Assembly: GCF_015752315.1 (NCBI RefSeq)
Contig: NZ_JADOVJ010000001.1
Span: 3,092,501 to 3,156,500 of the forward strand
Direction of reading: 5' to 3'
DNA: 64,000 nucleotides
Source: Nocardioides luteus
GTDB lineage: Bacteria; Actinomycetota; Actinomycetes; Propionibacteriales; Nocardioidaceae
The notes below the pieces were generated by a model. The model was not told where the DNA came from. It saw nothing but the letters and a program-made list of their open reading frames with translations, and ran no database searches. Made by a program: the position numbers and the translations under genes. Shown piece after piece: positions 9,343 through 18,296 of the stretch (positions are counted from its first letter, which is position 1; each line of letters starts with the position of its first letter).

Positions 9343-10368
9343 TCAGCCGGCCAGTGTCGCGACGAGCACGGCCTTGATGGTGTGCAGACGGTTCTCCGCC
9401 TGGTCGAAGACGATCGAGCGCTCCGACTCGAACACCTCCGGGGTGACTTCGAACGAGGTACGCCCGGTCCGGCTCGCCAGCTGGCGGCCGAGCTCGGTGT
9501 CGGTCCCGTGCAGTGCCGGCAGGCAGTGCATGAACCTGACCTCCGGGTTGCCGGTGAGCTCGAGCAGCGCGTCGTCGACGGCGTACGGTGCCAGCAGTGC
9601 GATCCGCCGGTCCCAGAGCTCGGGCGGCTCGCCCATCGACACCCACACGTCGGTGTGGACGAAGTCGGCGCCGGCGAGGCCACGGCGGAGGTCGCTGGTG
9701 ATCTCCAGGCGCGCCCCGGTGACCGCTGCGATGCGCTCCGCGTGCTGCACCGCGTCGGCGCCCGGCGCCAGCTCCGCCGGCGAGACCATCCGGACGTCCA
9801 TGCCCATCATGGCGCCGGCCACGAGGAGCGAGCGGGCGACGTTGTTGCGGGCGTCACCGACGTACGCGACCGTGATCTGCTCCGCGGGCTTGGCCGAGTG
9901 CTCGAGCATGGTGAGCACGTCGCAGAGCGCCTGGGTCGGATGCCAGGCGTCGGTCAGGCCGTTCCACACCGGCACGTCGGCGTACACCGCGAGCGTCTCC
10001 ACCACCGCCTGGTCGGAGCCGCGGTACTCGATGCCGTCGTAGAACCGGCTGAGCACCCGGGCGGTGTCCGCGACCGACTCCTTGTGGCCGAGGTGCGAGC
10101 TCCCCGGGTCGAGGTACGTCACGTGCGCACCCTCGTCGTGGGCAGCCACCTCGAACGCGCACCTGGTGCGCGTCGAGGACTTCTCGAAGAGCAGGGCGAT
10201 CGAGCGTCCGGCGAGACGCGGAGCCCTGCCGGGCAGTCGGCGCGCCATCTTGAGCTCCGCGGCCAGCGCGACCAGCGAGCGCCATTCCTCGACGGTCAGG
10301 TCGACCTCCTTGAGGAAGTCGCGGCCGGCCAGCGACCTGGCCGTCGTGTCGGGGACGAGCAGCGTCAT
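9343..10368 (-). CDS. arcB: Ornithine carbamoyltransferase, catabolic
   Basis: The 341-residue enzyme catalyses phosphorolysis of citrulline to ornithine and carbamoyl phosphate in the arginine deiminase pathway. Carbamoyl-phosphate-binding SSTRTR lies at residues 64-69, followed by [11 protein letters not shown] and HCLPA near the C-terminus. The ATG at 10368 overlaps the arcA stop by 4 bp (ATGA). The catabolic rather than biosynthetic role is inferred from its position between arcA and arcC; the fold is the same for both. Confidence 0.96.
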   Translation of the reverse strand: MTLLVPDTTARSLAGRDFLKEVDLTVEEWRSLVALAAELKMARRLPGRAPRLAGRSIALLFEKSSTRTRCAFEVAAHDEGAHVTYLDPGSSHLGHKESVADTARVLSRFYDGIEYRGSDQAVVETLAVYADVPVWNGLTDAWHPTQALCDVLTMLEHSAKPAEQITVAYVGDARNNVARSLLVAGAMMGMDVRMVSPAELAPGADAVQHAERIAAVTGARLEITSDLRRGLAGADFVHTDVWVSMGEPPELWDRRIALLAPYAVDDALLELTGNPEVRFMHCLPALHGTDTELGRQLASRTGRTSFEVTPEVFESERSIVFDQAENRLHTIKAVLVATLAG

Positions 10369-11588
10369 GACGGCACCGCCTCTCGCTCGATGGGGCAGGT
10401 CATGCAACGGGGCCCGCCGCGGCCGCGGCCGAGCTCCTCCCCGACAATCGGCACCACCTCGATGCCCTGGTCGGCCAGATAGGCGTTGGTCGTGGTGTTC
10501 CGCTCGTAACCGACGACCACGCCGGGTGCGACGGCGAGGAAGTTGTTCCCGTCGTCCCACTGCTCGCGCTCGGCGCCCAGTCGGTCGATCGGCGCCCGCA
10601 GCACCCGGACCCGCTCGACGCCGAGGACGTCGGCGACGGTCGGGAACAGCGCGTCGTTCTCCTCGAGCTTGAACTCCCCGCCCGTCCCCACGCGGTGGAG
10701 CGAGTAGGAGCGCAGCTGGTCGGGAAGGTAGGGATAGACCGAGAAGGCGTCGGCGTCGACCATCGTCATCGCGGTGTCGAGGTGCATGAACGCCCGCTCC
10801 CGAGGCAGCTCCACCACGATCACGGTGTCCACCGTGCCGCGCCGGAACAGCGCGCGAGCCAGGTTCTCCACCCCCTGCGGCGTCGACCGCTCCCCCATGC
10901 CGACCATCACGGCCCGGTTGCCGATGACGGTGACGTCGCCACCCTCCAGCGTCGCGCCGCCGTGGTCGAGGGCGTCGTGGCCGTAGAGGTACGGCACACC
11001 CCGGAACATCGGATGGAAGTCGTAGACGACCTTCGAGTTGATCGTCTCGCGCCGTCTGGCCGGCTTCGCCATCGGGTTGAGCGAGACGGCGTCGTACGCC
11101 CAGGCCACGTTGTCGCGCTGGAAGAGGTGGTTGGGCAGCGGCGCCAGCAGGAAGTCGTCGTCCCGGAGGTACTCCAGCAGCAGGCTGCTGGCGTGCACCC
11201 GGTCCGCGACGTCGGACTTGAGCACCCCGCCGATCAGGTACGTCGCCAGCTCCCCCGCCGGGGTGGTGGCCACCAGGTCGTCGAGAGGCCGGTCGAGCGC
11301 GGGTCCGAACCGGTGCGCGGTGGAGAGCTCCTCCTGGAGGAGCTCACGCGCACCCGGCTGGTCCAGCGCCTCGGTCAGCAGGTCGGCGAAGTGGTGGACC
11401 ACGACCCCGTGCGCCTCGAGCGCGGCCACGAACCCGTCGTGCTCGGCACGGGCGCGCTCGGCCCACAGGACGTCGTCGAAGAGGAGCCGCTCGATGTTGC
11501 TCGGCGTCAGCCGGCTCAGCTCGAGGCCGGGGCGGTGCACGACGGCCTGGCGCAGGCGCCCGACCTCGGAGTCGACGTGGAGCGTCAC
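10365..11588 (-). CDS. arcA: Arginine deiminase
   Basis: The enzyme hydrolyses arginine to citrulline and ammonia, the first step of anaerobic arginine fermentation and acid defence. The length of 407 residues is normal for the family. Visible motifs are [12 protein letters not shown], the EGGDV turn, [11 protein letters not shown] and the catalytic Cys395 in GGPRCMTCP near the C-terminus. The GTG start at 11588 overlaps the permease stop by 4 bp, so the two are translationally coupled. A longer frame into the permease gene is rejected. It acts in the cytoplasm with ArcB and ArcC. Confidence 0.97.
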   Translation of the reverse strand: MTLHVDSEVGRLRQAVVHRPGLELSRLTPSNIERLLFDDVLWAERARAEHDGFVAALEAHGVVVHHFADLLTEALDQPGARELLQEELSTAHRFGPALDRPLDDLVATTPAGELATYLIGGVLKSDVADRVHASSLLLEYLRDDDFLLAPLPNHLFQRDNVAWAYDAVSLNPMAKPARRRETINSKVVYDFHPMFRGVPYLYGHDALDHGGATLEGGDVTVIGNRAVMVGMGERSTPQGVENLARALFRRGTVDTVIVVELPRERAFMHLDTAMTMVDADAFSVYPYLPDQLRSYSLHRVGTGGEFKLEENDALFPTVADVLGVERVRVLRAPIDRLGAEREQWDDGNNFLAVAPGVVVGYERNTTTNAYLADQGIEVVPIVGEELGRGRGGPRCMTCPIEREAVPS

Positions 11589-13075
11589 GAGTCGCTCCCG
11601 TCCGCCGGCGCCGAGTCGCTGCCCGAGGAGGCCGCCTGGAGCCGGCGACGCTGGCTCAGGTAGACCGGCACCCCCAGGATCGCGGCGGCACCGGTCATCA
11701 GGAACGGGCCCCACACGACGTACCAGCTGTTGTCGGTGTTGCGGGAGTAGTAGACGAACGCGATCGACATGGCCAGCGCGACGACGGCGACCGCGAGGTC
11801 GAGGACCAGGCGTGGGGTCGGGCCGCGGCGGTGGTCCTGCCAACGCCACTTGAGCTGGGCCAGTGCGGAGAAGGCGTACGGGATGGCCGCGGTGATACCG
11901 GTCATCAGCACCAGGGTCGTGAAGACCGTCGCCCCGTCGGCACCGAGATAGCTCACGACGACCGCGACCGAGGCCAGGGCGGCGGACGCGATGATCCCGA
12001 CGGCCGGCACACCACGGCGGGAGACCCGGCCGAAGACCTTCGGGAACAGGCCCTCCTTGGCGGCGGCGAGCGGCATCTCGGCGCAGATCATGGTCCATCC
12101 GTTGAGGGCGCCGATCCCGGAGATGATCACGGCGACGGCGACGATGTTGCCCGCCACGGTGCCACCGAAGACCTCGTTCGCGGCCGCCGAGTAGGAAGCC
12201 TGGTTGGCGTCCTGGGCCAGCTGGGAGGCCGGGAGGATGCCGAAGACGGCGACCAGGGAGAGCAGGTAGACCACCGCACTGCCGACGGTCCCCAGAACCG
12301 TCGCGCGCGGGACGTTGCGGCCGGGATCGCGCACCTGGGCGGCGGCGACGGACGCGGTCTCGAGCCCGAGGTAGCTGAACAGGCAGATCGCCATCGCCCC
12401 ACCGATCGCCGAGATGCTCGTCTCGCCGCTCGTGTTCCACGGGGTGAAGTTGCCGCCCTCGACGAAGAAGAGCCCGGCGGTCGCCATCAGCGCCAGCGGG
12501 ACGAACTTCAGCACCGTCGTCCACAGCTGGAAGACCCCCATCGACCGTACGCCGGTGAGGTTGATCGCCGCGGGGATCCACAGGCCCGCCAGGGCGATCA
12601 CGATCGACCACCCGGTGGCGCCACCCTTGTTGAGGAACGTCTCGACGTAGAAGACCCAGCCGACGGCGATGGCGGCGTTGCCCGCCCATGCGGTGATCCA
12701 GTAGAGCCAGGCCTGGCTGAATCCCCAGCCGTCGCCGAAGGCGGCGCGCGCGTAGGCGTAGGGCCCGCCCCCGGCAGGCATCCTGCGGGAGAGGGAGGAG
12801 AACACCAGCGCGAGGGCGACGGCGCCGACCGTCGCGACGGCCATCGCGACCAGGCTGATCGGGCCGTAGGACGCCACGGCGTACGGGAGGCTGAAGACGC
12901 CGACCCCGATGATCGAGCCCATCACCAGAGCAGTCGCATGCGGGAGCCGGAGCTGGCCGGCGGGGGTCTCCCCACCGGGGACCGGTCGGTCGGAGGGCAC
13001 GGGCGGTGGCGTCGCCTTGCCGACGACGCCACCACGTGTCTCGCGGTGGAACGGGGTTCTGTCGAGAAGGGACAT
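11585..13075 (-). CDS. APC-family amino acid permease (probable arginine/ornithine antiporter)
   Basis: The 496-residue membrane transporter has the APC hallmark [16 protein letters not shown] in its first transmembrane segment (from about residue 48) and about 12 hydrophobic segments overall. A hydrophilic N-terminal leader of about 45 residues precedes it. As first gene of the arginine deiminase operon it very likely exchanges arginine for ornithine, the ArcD role, though it belongs to the APC family and could have wider specificity. The start at 13075 follows AAGGAGAGG at a good distance; an upstream in-frame ATG at 13093 is less well placed. Transcription comes from the 13076-13307 intergenic region. 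Confidence 0.88.
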   Translation of the reverse strand: MSLLDRTPFHRETRGGVVGKATPPPVPSDRPVPGGETPAGQLRLPHATALVMGSIIGVGVFSLPYAVASYGPISLVAMAVATVGAVALALVFSSLSRRMPAGGGPYAYARAAFGDGWGFSQAWLYWITAWAGNAAIAVGWVFYVETFLNKGGATGWSIVIALAGLWIPAAINLTGVRSMGVFQLWTTVLKFVPLALMATAGLFFVEGGNFTPWNTSGETSISAIGGAMAICLFSYLGLETASVAAAQVRDPGRNVPRATVLGTVGSAVVYLLSLVAVFGILPASQLAQDANQASYSAAANEVFGGTVAGNIVAVAVIISGIGALNGWTMICAEMPLAAAKEGLFPKVFGRVSRRGVPAVGIIASAALASVAVVVSYLGADGATVFTTLVLMTGITAAIPYAFSALAQLKWRWQDHRRGPTPRLVLDLAVAVVALAMSIAFVYYSRNTDNSWYVVWGPFLMTGAAAILGVPVYLSQRRRLQAASSGSDSAPADGSDS

Positions 13076-13190
13076 GGTCCTCTCCTTCGTCATGGGATCA
13101 CGGACCGCTCCAGCACATCGCCGACCGCGATCCGGGCAGCAGTGCCGCCAGGTCCTGACCGTGACGACGTTCGTCCGTGGACAGGATGAC

Positions 13191-13235
13191 GAAGGTCCCG
13201 CGGCAGGCCGAAGGTCTCACCGACCCAGGACCTTC
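13191..13235. repeat. Three GAAGGTC half-sites at 19-bp spacing
   Basis: GAAGGTC occurs directly at 13191-13197 and 13210-13216, and as its reverse complement GACCTTC at 13229-13235. Start-to-start spacing is 19 bp each time, close to two helical turns, as expected for cooperative binding of a dimeric regulator. The identity of the regulator is unknown. Confidence 0.5.
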
Positions 13236-13288
13236 CACTCATGCCCGGCTCCCGGAGCCGGACGAGGCTCGTCCCCATCAGTACCGAG

Positions 13289-13298
13289 CACCTAGGTG
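13289..13298. promoter_or_regulatory. Palindrome CACCTAGGTG upstream of CBS-BON gene
   Basis: This perfect 10-bp palindrome ends 9 nt before the chosen ATG of the CBS protein. Its core ACCTAGGT is the same as in the GGACCTAGGTCC palindrome of the Usp/ATPase promoter region. It overlaps the ribosome-binding region, so it could act as an operator or be a coincidence. Confidence 0.3.
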
Positions 13299-13307
13299 GG
13301 AACGACC

Positions 13308-13937
13308 ATGCTTGTCCGAGAGATCATGACCTCTTCACCCGTCACCGCACGGAGAGAGACCCCGGTCAAGGAGGCGCTCGGACTGCTCCATGACCACCAC
13401 ATCACCGCCCTGCCGGTGGTGAGCTCGGCCGGCCGGCTCTGCGGCGTGGTCGCCGAGATCGACCTGATCCGCAACCGGGTCCTCCCGGACCCGCGCGCCC
13501 ACCTGCGCCCGGCGCCTCCCGTGACCGACCGGCCACCGGCGTACGTGGAGGACGTGATGAGCCCGGTCGCGGTCGCCGTGCGCGACAGCGCGGAGGTGTC
13601 CGTCGCGGTCGACATCATGGCCGAACGGGGGCTGAAGAGCCTGCCCGTCCTCGACGCCGACGACCTTCTGGTCGGTGTCATCAGCCGGAGCGACGTGGCC
13701 GGCGCCCTCGCCCGCGACGACGACATCCTGGACAAGGAGCTCACGACGCTCCTGGCCAACCTCGGTCATCGCGACTGGCGCGTCGTGGTCGCCGACGGGA
13801 GCGTGACGATCACCGGTCCGGCGACGCTGAAGGATCGCGCCCTGGCCGAGAGCGCCGCGGCAACGGTCGCCGGCGTCAACCGGGTGCGGGTCACCCAGCC
13901 AGAACCTTCCACCCATCGAGGAGTGACATCATCATGA
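13308..13937 (+). CDS. CBS-domain pair protein with C-terminal BON domain
   Basis: The 209-residue cytoplasmic protein has two CBS motifs (about residues 1-60 and 75-135; first motif MLVREIMTSSPVTARRETPV). CBS pairs usually sense adenine nucleotides. They are followed by a BON-type domain (about 140-205, with GSVTITGPATLKDRALAES), which often mediates membrane or protein contact. CBS-BON proteins recur beside universal stress and oxygen-limitation genes in actinobacteria. The ATG at 13308 is preferred; a GTG at 13296 would add four residues but has no better ribosome site. Its stop overlaps the next start by 4 bp (ATGA), giving a coupled three-gene operon. Confidence 0.88.
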   Translation: MLVREIMTSSPVTARRETPVKEALGLLHDHHITALPVVSSAGRLCGVVAEIDLIRNRVLPDPRAHLRPAPPVTDRPPAYVEDVMSPVAVAVRDSAEVSVAVDIMAERGLKSLPVLDADDLLVGVISRSDVAGALARDDDILDKELTTLLANLGHRDWRVVVADGSVTITGPATLKDRALAESAAATVAGVNRVRVTQPEPSTHRGVTSS

Positions 13938-14137
13938 AGCGCATCCTGATTCCTGCCGTGGCGGCCGTGGCGGCCGTCGCTCTCGCCCCGTCGTCCGCCG
14001 CGGCGGGCGACGGACGAGACTTCGGACGCCACGTCGTCCACTGCGCCCAGAGCGTCGGCTTCGACGGAGCCCACAACCCCGGCATGCACCAGGGTTTCAG
14101 CGGCTTCGCCACCGATCACATGTGCGTGATGGCATGA
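13934..14137 (+). CDS. Small secreted His/Cys-containing peptide, unknown function
   Basis: The gene encodes 67 residues. Residues 1-24 form a clear Sec signal peptide (positively charged MKR, an Ala/Val hydrophobic core, then SSAAAG as likely cleavage region). The mature part of about 43 residues holds two cysteines (HVVHCAQS and DHMCVMA), six histidines and a GFDGAHNPGMHQGFSGF stretch. This composition suggests metal or haem binding, or a disulphide-closed peptide. It overlaps the CBS gene and the following Usp gene by 4 bp each, so it is translated as part of the operon; GAGGAG precedes the start. I do not recognise a characterised family, and function is not assigned. Confidence 0.8.
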   Translation: MKRILIPAVAAVAAVALAPSSAAAGDGRDFGRHVVHCAQSVGFDGAHNPGMHQGFSGFATDHMCVMA

Positions 14138-15051
14138 GTACGCCGTCCGCCTCCAGCGCGCCGATCATCGTCGGGATCCAGGACCCGGACACGGAGGGTG
14201 CCCTGCTCGACTACGCGGGGCGCCTGGCCGCGAGCAGCGGCCACCCGCTGCGACTGGTCCATGTCTTCCAGGCCAACGTCCTCCTCGGCGACCCGATCCT
14301 CGGTCTGCCGGGAGCGATGCAGCCGCGGTCGATGATCATCGACGACTCCGCTGTCGGCCGGCTCGCCGAGCAGCGGCTCTACGAGGCCAAGGCACGTGCC
14401 CGGGAGGTCGTCGACGGCGCGGTCGAGGTCACCGGGGAACTGCTGCGCGGCCATGCCGCCCACGTCCTGATCAAGGAGTCCGAGCAGGCGCACCGCGTCG
14501 TGATCCAGCGTCGCCGGCTCTCCCGCGTACGCCGGGTGTTCACCGGCTCCGTCTCCTCCCGGGTCGCCGGGCATGCGCACTGCCCCGTCACCGTCGTCCC
14601 CGAGGACTGGTCGGCCGCGGGACGCACGGGCGTCGTCGTCGGTGTCGGCGGCGACAAGACCGACGACCAGGTGCTCGGACACGCCCTGGAGGAGGCGAGC
14701 CGTCTGAACGAGCCGGTCACCGTCCTCCACGGCCTCGACCTGATGGCGCTTGAAGGTGAGCTGGCCGATCACGCCACGACCCACGACTGGACGATCCGCG
14801 GCGAAGGCTACGTGGACGAGCTCATCCAACGTGCCCGAGAACAGGCCCCCGAGGCCGCCCGGCCGCCGCTGGTGGGCCGGGTCCTCGCGGAGGCTCCCGC
14901 GGACGCGCTGGTCGAGGCAGCCGACACCGCCGCCCTCGTCGTGGTCGGACGCGCAGCGCACCTGAACGCCTTCCCGCACCTGGGCGGCGTCACCCGGGCG
15001 CTGCTGCGCGAGGCGGCCTGCCCGGTGGAGGTCCTGCCGCTGCCCGCCTGA
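14134..15051 (+). CDS. Tandem-domain universal stress protein
   Basis: The 305-residue protein has two Usp folds. The first (about residues 8-155) has a degenerate nucleotide loop: the usual glycines before FTGSVSS are replaced by a basic QRRRLSRVRR run. The second (about 160-303) has VVVGRAAHLNAF...GGVTRALL, closer to the ATP-binding form. The chosen ATG at 14134 overlaps the peptide gene stop (ATGA); a GTG at 14122 is possible. It is the third gene of the CBS / secreted peptide / Usp operon and the second tandem Usp in this island. A role in survival under stress is family knowledge; the partner is unknown. Confidence 0.92.
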   Translation: MSTPSASSAPIIVGIQDPDTEGALLDYAGRLAASSGHPLRLVHVFQANVLLGDPILGLPGAMQPRSMIIDDSAVGRLAEQRLYEAKARAREVVDGAVEVTGELLRGHAAHVLIKESEQAHRVVIQRRRLSRVRRVFTGSVSSRVAGHAHCPVTVVPEDWSAAGRTGVVVGVGGDKTDDQVLGHALEEASRLNEPVTVLHGLDLMALEGELADHATTHDWTIRGEGYVDELIQRAREQAPEAARPPLVGRVLAEAPADALVEAADTAALVVVGRAAHLNAFPHLGGVTRALLREAACPVEVLPLPA

Positions 15052-15060
15052 GCCCGACGC

Positions 15061-15930
15061 TCATCCCTTCACCGCACCCTCCAGACCCTCGCTGTGCAGG
15101 AAGAGCCGCTGGAAGAGGAGGAAGAAGAGGATCGGGAGCGCGGCCGAGATCGCCATCGCGGCGAGCAGGACGGAGAGGTCCGTGGCCGGCGCGATCGACG
15201 GCAGCCGCACGGCGATGGGCTGCTTGGCCGGGTCCGGCAGGACGATCAGCGGCCAGATGAAGTCCTTCCACGCGGCGAGCACCGCGAAGACCGAGACCAC
15301 CCCGAGCACCGGCCGTGACATCGGCAGGACGACCGACCAGAACAGGCGGTACGGCCCGGCACCGTCGATCCGGGCGGCGTCCAGGATCTCGCGGGGAAGG
15401 CTGTCGAAGAAGCGCTTCATGATCACCACGTTGAAGGCCGAGGCGCCCGCGGGCAGGAAGGCACCGGCGTACGTCCCGACCAGCGACCAGTGCACGACCG
15501 GCAGGCTCAGCACGGTGAGGTAGAGCGGGACGAGGAGCAGCACGATCGGCACGAACATGGTGGCGAGCACAGCGCCGTAGAGCACCCGGCCCATCCGTGG
15601 GCGCAGCACCGAGAGCGCGTAGCCCGCGGTCGTGGCGACCAGCACCTGGACGGCCCAGGAACCGGCCGCGATGACCACCGTGTTGACCAGGTAGGACGAC
15701 AGGCCCAGCTCCGTCCACGCCTGCCACAGGATCGAGAGGTCGGGGCCGTTCGGCCACAGCGCGATCGGCGAGCGCAGGGTGTCCTGGGTGGGCGTGACGG
15801 CCGACTTCGCCAGCCACAGCAGCGGGCCGAGGCAGACGACCAGCAGCACCAGGAGCGTCCCGAGCTGGACAACGCGGACACCCCAGCGCACCGACGTACG
15901 CCGCCGGTCGAGGGAGGAGACGAAGCTCAT
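15061..15930 (-). CDS. Sugar ABC transporter permease, MalG type
   Basis: This 289-residue inner-membrane permease of a carbohydrate (CUT1) importer has about six transmembrane segments. The cytoplasmic EAA loop is LPREILDAARIDGAGPYRLF (about residues 178-197), which docks the ATPase. The start at 15930 overlaps the stop of the first permease by one base. It is the last gene of the operon glucosidase, binding protein, MalF-type permease, MalG-type permease. No ATPase gene is present, so a shared MsiK-type ATPase encoded elsewhere is expected, as is usual in actinobacteria. Alpha-glucosides are the likely substrate from the glucosidase next to it. Confidence 0.94.
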   Translation of the reverse strand: MSFVSSLDRRRTSVRWGVRVVQLGTLLVLLVVCLGPLLWLAKSAVTPTQDTLRSPIALWPNGPDLSILWQAWTELGLSSYLVNTVVIAAGSWAVQVLVATTAGYALSVLRPRMGRVLYGAVLATMFVPIVLLLVPLYLTVLSLPVVHWSLVGTYAGAFLPAGASAFNVVIMKRFFDSLPREILDAARIDGAGPYRLFWSVVLPMSRPVLGVVSVFAVLAAWKDFIWPLIVLPDPAKQPIAVRLPSIAPATDLSVLLAAMAISAALPILFFLLFQRLFLHSEGLEGAVKG

Positions 15931-16895
15931 CAGTCGCTCCATCCGCGCGTCAGCCGGAAGTAGATCCACGACAGCAGCGCCAGGCCGACCGCCATCATCA
16001 GGCTCAGCGCGGTCGCCGGGCCGTAGGCGCCACCGCCGGTGGTGCTGCCGAAGGCGTACTCGTAGATCAGCAGAAGCAGCGTCAGCGAGGCGTGCGAGGG
16101 GCCGCCGCCGGTGAACAGGTAGGGCTCGAGGAAGACCTGGGCGGTGCCGATGATCTGCAGGATCAGGGTGATCAGCAGCACCGGGCGCAGGTGCGGCAGG
16201 GTGACGTGCCAGATCTTGCCGAGCACGCCCGCGCCGTCTGCCGAGGCGGCGTCGTAGAGCTCCTGCGGCACCGTGGTCAGCGCGGCGAGGTAGATGATCA
16301 CCGTGCCGCCGGCGGCGGCCCAGGTCGCCTCCATCACCAGCGAGGGCAGCACCCAGGAGGCCGACTCCAGCCATGGCACCGGCCTGAGCCCGACCCATCC
16401 CAGCACGGTGTTGAAGACACCACCCTCCGAGGCGTCGTAGAAGGTCTTCCACAGCAGCACCGCCACCGCGGGCGGCACCACGACGGGCAGATAGGCCAGG
16501 CCCGCGTAGAGTCCGCGCAGCCTGCGCAGCGAGCTGAAGACCACCGCCATGACCAGCGGGATCGGATATCCGACGACGAACGCGATGCCCGCGAAGACCG
16601 CCGTGTTGCGCAACGCCACCGGCAGCAGCGGGTCGGCGAGCACCGTGCGGAAATTGTCCAGGCCCACCCACTCCGCGGGCCCGACGAGGTTCGTGTCCTG
16701 CACGCTCATCACCACGGTCCGCACGATCGGCCACCACGAGAACAGCCCGAAGACGAGGAGCATCGGCAGCAGGAAGACCAGGGTCGCCGCGCCGCCGCGC
16801 CACCACCTCGCGAGCACGGTGGCGGACGACGTACGCCGGCGAGCCGGCCCTCGCACGAGGGCCGGCCCACCCACCCGGGACATGTCGGCGGTCAC
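15930..16895 (-). CDS. Sugar ABC transporter permease, MalF type
   Basis: This 321-residue partner permease of the CUT1 importer has an N-terminal segment GAATLVFLLPMLLVFGLFSW and an EAA loop VPQELYDAASADGAGVLGKI. The GTG at 16895 lies 2 bp after the binding-protein stop; an internal ATG at 16883 is an alternative that would remove four residues. It pairs with the downstream MalG-type protein to form the membrane channel. Substrate as inferred for the operon: malto-oligosaccharides or another alpha-glucoside. Confidence 0.93.
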   Translation of the reverse strand: MTADMSRVGGPALVRGPARRRTSSATVLARWWRGGAATLVFLLPMLLVFGLFSWWPIVRTVVMSVQDTNLVGPAEWVGLDNFRTVLADPLLPVALRNTAVFAGIAFVVGYPIPLVMAVVFSSLRRLRGLYAGLAYLPVVVPPAVAVLLWKTFYDASEGGVFNTVLGWVGLRPVPWLESASWVLPSLVMEATWAAAGGTVIIYLAALTTVPQELYDAASADGAGVLGKIWHVTLPHLRPVLLITLILQIIGTAQVFLEPYLFTGGGPSHASLTLLLLIYEYAFGSTTGGGAYGPATALSLMMAVGLALLSWIYFRLTRGWSD

Positions 16896-16897
16896 GC

Positions 16898-18265
16898 TCA
16901 GCCCTTGTCCAGGATCTGCTGGACCGAGGCGTCGGCGTCCTTGAGCAGCGCGGCGATGTCGGCGTCCTCGTCGCTGAGCACCTTCTGCACGACCGGGTCC
17001 AGCGCGCCGTACACGGCCTGGGTCTGCGCGGGTGGCTCGGGGATCAGGGAGAGGTCGAACATCCGCGAGGTGTAGCCGGTCATCTGCTCCAGCGGCACGT
17101 TGACGTAGTCCTTCACCCAGCCCTGGTAGGTGGTGTACGAGGCCTCGTCGAAGATCGGGAAGGTCGGCGTCCCGACGGGCTGGTCCGCCGCGGTCTGGGT
17201 CTTGGCGTCGGCGACGGCCGCCGACTCGTCGGTGTACCTGCGGACCCGGAAGAAGTCGGCCCAGGCCACCGCCGCCTCTGCCTCCGCGTCGCTCGCCTTG
17301 GCGCTGACCACGTTCACCGAGCCGCCGCCGAGCACGCCGGCGTCGGCCGAGTCCCCCAGCGGGACCGCGGTCAGTCCGTACGTCTCCGGGTCGATCGCCG
17401 AGGTGGTGACGAGGGAGTTGTAGACGTCGGAGCCGCTGATGAACATCCCGACCTTCCCGGCCGCGAACGCCTGGTTGATGCTGTTCCAGTCGTAGGCGGT
17501 GTTGCCGGAGAACGACTCGTCGGTCCAGCGCATGTCGTGCAGCAGCTGCAGCGCCTGCTCGGTCTGCGGGTTGTCGACGGTGGCGGTGAACGTGTCGCCG
17601 TCCTGCGTCTCCATCCGGCCTCCGAGGGCGTAGGTCAGCGTGGTCAGGATCCAGCCGCCGGTGTTGGACGTGGTCATCTCGGCGTACCCGGTGGCACCGG
17701 TCCGGTCGTGGATCTGCTTGGCGGCGGCGCGCAGCTCCTCCCACGTCGTCGGCGGCTTGTCCGGGTCGAGGCCGGCCTTCGTGAACAGGTCGCGGTTGTA
17801 GTGGAGCGCGTTGGCGTAGACGTCCGAGGGCAGGCCGTAGACCTTGCCGTCGGTGCCCTGCGCGGCGGCGAGCACGTTCGGGTTGAGCTCGTCGAAGTAG
17901 GGCAGCTCGCGGATCTCGGCGTCCACGTCGGCGACCTGGCCACGCTCGACCAGGCCCTTGGTGTCGGTGAACGGCACCCGGAAGGAGATCGGCAGCGTGC
18001 CACCGGCGAGCTGCGCGGGGAACGTCTGCGCGTTCCACTGCCACTCCACCGGCTTCACGGTGATGTCGGGATGCTCCTTGTTGAAGGCCGCGGCCTGCGC
18101 CTTGACGGCGTCGATCGTGGCCTGCTTGTCGCCGGGCCGCCAGCCCTCGACGGTGATGGTGACGCCGTCGCCGTCGTCCGACGTCTCGCCGCAGGCGGCG
18201 AGCGAGCCGAACGCGAGAGCCGCGACCGCGGTGAGCGCGACGGTGCGCAACCGAGTGGATCTCAT
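16898..18265 (-). CDS. Sugar ABC transporter substrate-binding lipoprotein
   Basis: The 455-residue extracellular lipoprotein captures the sugar for the importer. Its signal peptide ends in the lipobox SLAACGE with the acylated Cys at about residue 26. The rest is a type 1 extracellular solute-binding fold of the MalE class. The start at 18265 follows AGGAGACAGACCC, a good ribosome site. It lies between the glucosidase gene (31 bp upstream) and the two permeases, all co-directional, so one transcript is likely and control by the LacI repressor further upstream is expected. Confidence 0.94.
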   Translation of the reverse strand: MRSTRLRTVALTAVAALAFGSLAACGETSDDGDGVTITVEGWRPGDKQATIDAVKAQAAAFNKEHPDITVKPVEWQWNAQTFPAQLAGGTLPISFRVPFTDTKGLVERGQVADVDAEIRELPYFDELNPNVLAAAQGTDGKVYGLPSDVYANALHYNRDLFTKAGLDPDKPPTTWEELRAAAKQIHDRTGATGYAEMTTSNTGGWILTTLTYALGGRMETQDGDTFTATVDNPQTEQALQLLHDMRWTDESFSGNTAYDWNSINQAFAAGKVGMFISGSDVYNSLVTTSAIDPETYGLTAVPLGDSADAGVLGGGSVNVVSAKASDAEAEAAVAWADFFRVRRYTDESAAVADAKTQTAADQPVGTPTFPIFDEASYTTYQGWVKDYVNVPLEQMTGYTSRMFDLSLIPEPPAQTQAVYGALDPVVQKVLSDEDADIAALLKDADASVQQILDKG

Positions 18266-18296
18266 GGGTCTGTCTCCTGGATGTTGTGGTGGGGTC

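Larger units (their letters stand above)
13076..13307. promoter_or_regulatory. Divergent promoter region between arginine deiminase and CBS operons
   Basis: These 232 bp of non-coding DNA lie between two divergent operons. The decamer GAAGGTCYYR occurs at 13191 and 13210 and, inverted, over 13226-13235 (core GACCTTC at 13229-13235), with the cores spaced every 19 bp. A further AGGTCC lies at 13150-13155, and the palindrome CACCTAGGTG is at 13289-13298. The GAAGGTCCCG copy resembles one arm of the DosR box. Joint control of both operons by one regulator is inferred. Confidence 0.45.

Noticed and set aside
6890..10042. Long plus-strand frames over the second ATPase, arcC and arcB
   Set aside because: Ser/Arg/Thr-rich translations with no motifs; the minus strand holds recognisable enzymes throughout.
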